Positions 7,687 to 8,369 of a stretch of DNA of 8,369 bases are shown here, in pieces. Source of the DNA: an uncultured Collinsella sp. (GTDB lineage: Bacteria; Actinomycetota; Coriobacteriia; Coriobacteriales; Coriobacteriaceae); assembly GCA_900754385.1 (NCBI GenBank), contig CAAECP010000167.1, forward strand, positions 1 through 8,369. The letters run 5' to 3'. Positions within the stretch are counted from its first letter, which is position 1; each line of letters starts with the position of its first letter. The translations under genes were made by a program, and so were the position numbers. The notes beneath the pieces were generated by a model, which had not been told where the DNA came from, did not search any database, and worked only from the letters and a program-made list of their open reading frames with translations.

Positions 7687-8369
7687 CTACGAGACGCGCT
7701 CGGGCGCTCCTGCCATGCGAGCCTGTCCATGTGCGCGGAGGCGCGGAAGCTCGACGGTTGCCACCATGACGCCGGTGAGGATGAGGGCGGCGCCAAAGAA
7801 GGCGATGGGGCTCAGGACCTCGCCAACCAGGAAGAACGAAAAGACGGCGGAGCAGACCGGCTCGAGCGAGAAGGCGAAGCCAGTGGTCTCGGCGGGCACG
7901 TGGGGCTGCACGAGCGTTTGGGTGATAAAGCCGTAGGCAGAGCAGATGAGTGCGAGCGCAATGACGACCACGATCTCGCTGGGCGTACTGGGAAGCGTGA
8001 AGCCGCCAAAGGTGAATGCGGCGATGCCCGAGAACAAGCCGCCAAAGCCCAGCTGCCAAACGCCCAGAGCCAGCGGATCGACTTCTTCGACAAAGCGCTT
8101 GGCCACGATGATGTGGCTGGCATAGATAAAGGCCGAGAGCAGCATGATGATCGCGCCCGGGTTCAGGCTGGTAAAGTCGGCGCCCGAGAGCAGCAGCATG
8201 CCGCAGGTGACGATGGCGGTGCCGACGAGCACTTTGCGCTCGGGGGCGCGACGCAGCAGGGCGGCGTTGGCAAACGGTACGATCACGACCGTCAGGCTCT
8301 GCAAAAAGCCGGCAGTGGAGGCAGAGGTGAGGCTGGAGCCCAGGCACATGCAGGTGAGCTCGGTTGCCA
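7687..8369 (-). CDS. EamA/DMT-superfamily transporter, partial (N-terminus beyond window)
   Basis: This is a multi-helix membrane protein of the drug/metabolite transporter superfamily. The 226 or so residues visible cover the end of the first EamA repeat and the whole second repeat. Numbered from the ATG at 8349, family traits include LTSASTAGFLQSLTVVIVPF (7-26), GTAIVTCGMLLLSGADF at the end of repeat one, an internal SAFIYASHIIVAKRF helix, and the conserved closing GFAFSLEPVCSAVFSFFLVGEVLSPIAFFGAALILTGV (157-194). The frame stays open from the ATG at 8349 to the window edge with family-like sequence (ATELTC), so 8349 is an internal methionine and the true start lies outside. The C-terminus ends in a short basic tail and TAG at 7687-7689. 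The substrate is unknown; such proteins export metabolites or amino acids. It is upstream of and co-directional with ung. Confidence 0.9.
   Translation of the reverse strand, partial: ATELTCMCLGSSLTSASTAGFLQSLTVVIVPFANAALLRRAPERKVLVGTAIVTCGMLLLSGADFTSLNPGAIIMLLSAFIYASHIIVAKRFVEEVDPLALGVWQLGFGGLFSGIAAFTFGGFTLPSTPSEIVVVIALALICSAYGFITQTLVQPHVPAETTGFAFSLEPVCSAVFSFFLVGEVLSPIAFFGAALILTGVMVATVELPRLRAHGQARMAGAPERVS

Overview
The window looks like ordinary chromosome from a GC-rich Gram-positive bacterium. The overall flavour suggests an actinobacterial gut commensal of the Coriobacteriia/Collinsella type. That assignment is an inference from GC-rich third codon positions, strong AAGGAG-type ribosome binding sites and gene content; no rRNA or other decisive marker is present. 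No tRNA, rRNA, CRISPR array, insertion sequence or phage gene was seen.

Layout from left to right: (1) a ClC-family anion channel gene on the + strand (45-1349), broken in the middle by one in-frame amber codon (612-614) but otherwise fully open; (2) a convergent three-gene cluster on the - strand (3420 down to 1440) with a YtrA-type GntR repressor, an ABC ATPase and an ABC-2 permease, the last two overlapping by ATGA; (3) a 215-bp divergent intergenic region with an inverted-repeat operator candidate for the repressor operon and a palindrome upstream of prfC; (4) prfC, encoding peptide chain release factor 3, on the + strand; (5) a 156-bp gap with a terminator-like hairpin, a recognisable promoter and a structured 5' leader, feeding a two-gene + strand operon of a VUT/YhhQ-like transporter (probable queuosine-precursor uptake) and a short-chain dehydrogenase; (6) a strong bidirectional terminator; (7) ung (uracil-DNA glycosylase) on the - strand; (8) the C-terminal three quarters of an EamA/DMT transporter on the - strand that runs off the right edge.

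Functionally, the GntR-ABC-permease cluster forms one self-regulated unit (compare ytr-type operons). prfC and ung are stand-alone housekeeping genes. The transporter-SDR pair forms one transcription unit. The most interesting items are the amber-interrupted ClC gene, whose halves remain intact and whose usual proton-gating glutamates appear to be absent, and the leader of the VUT transporter. Between a good promoter and the start codon, that leader holds two perfect hairpins and an A-rich tail ending in the Shine-Dalgarno sequence, a layout reminiscent of preQ1-I riboswitches. No wholly new multi-gene system is evident.
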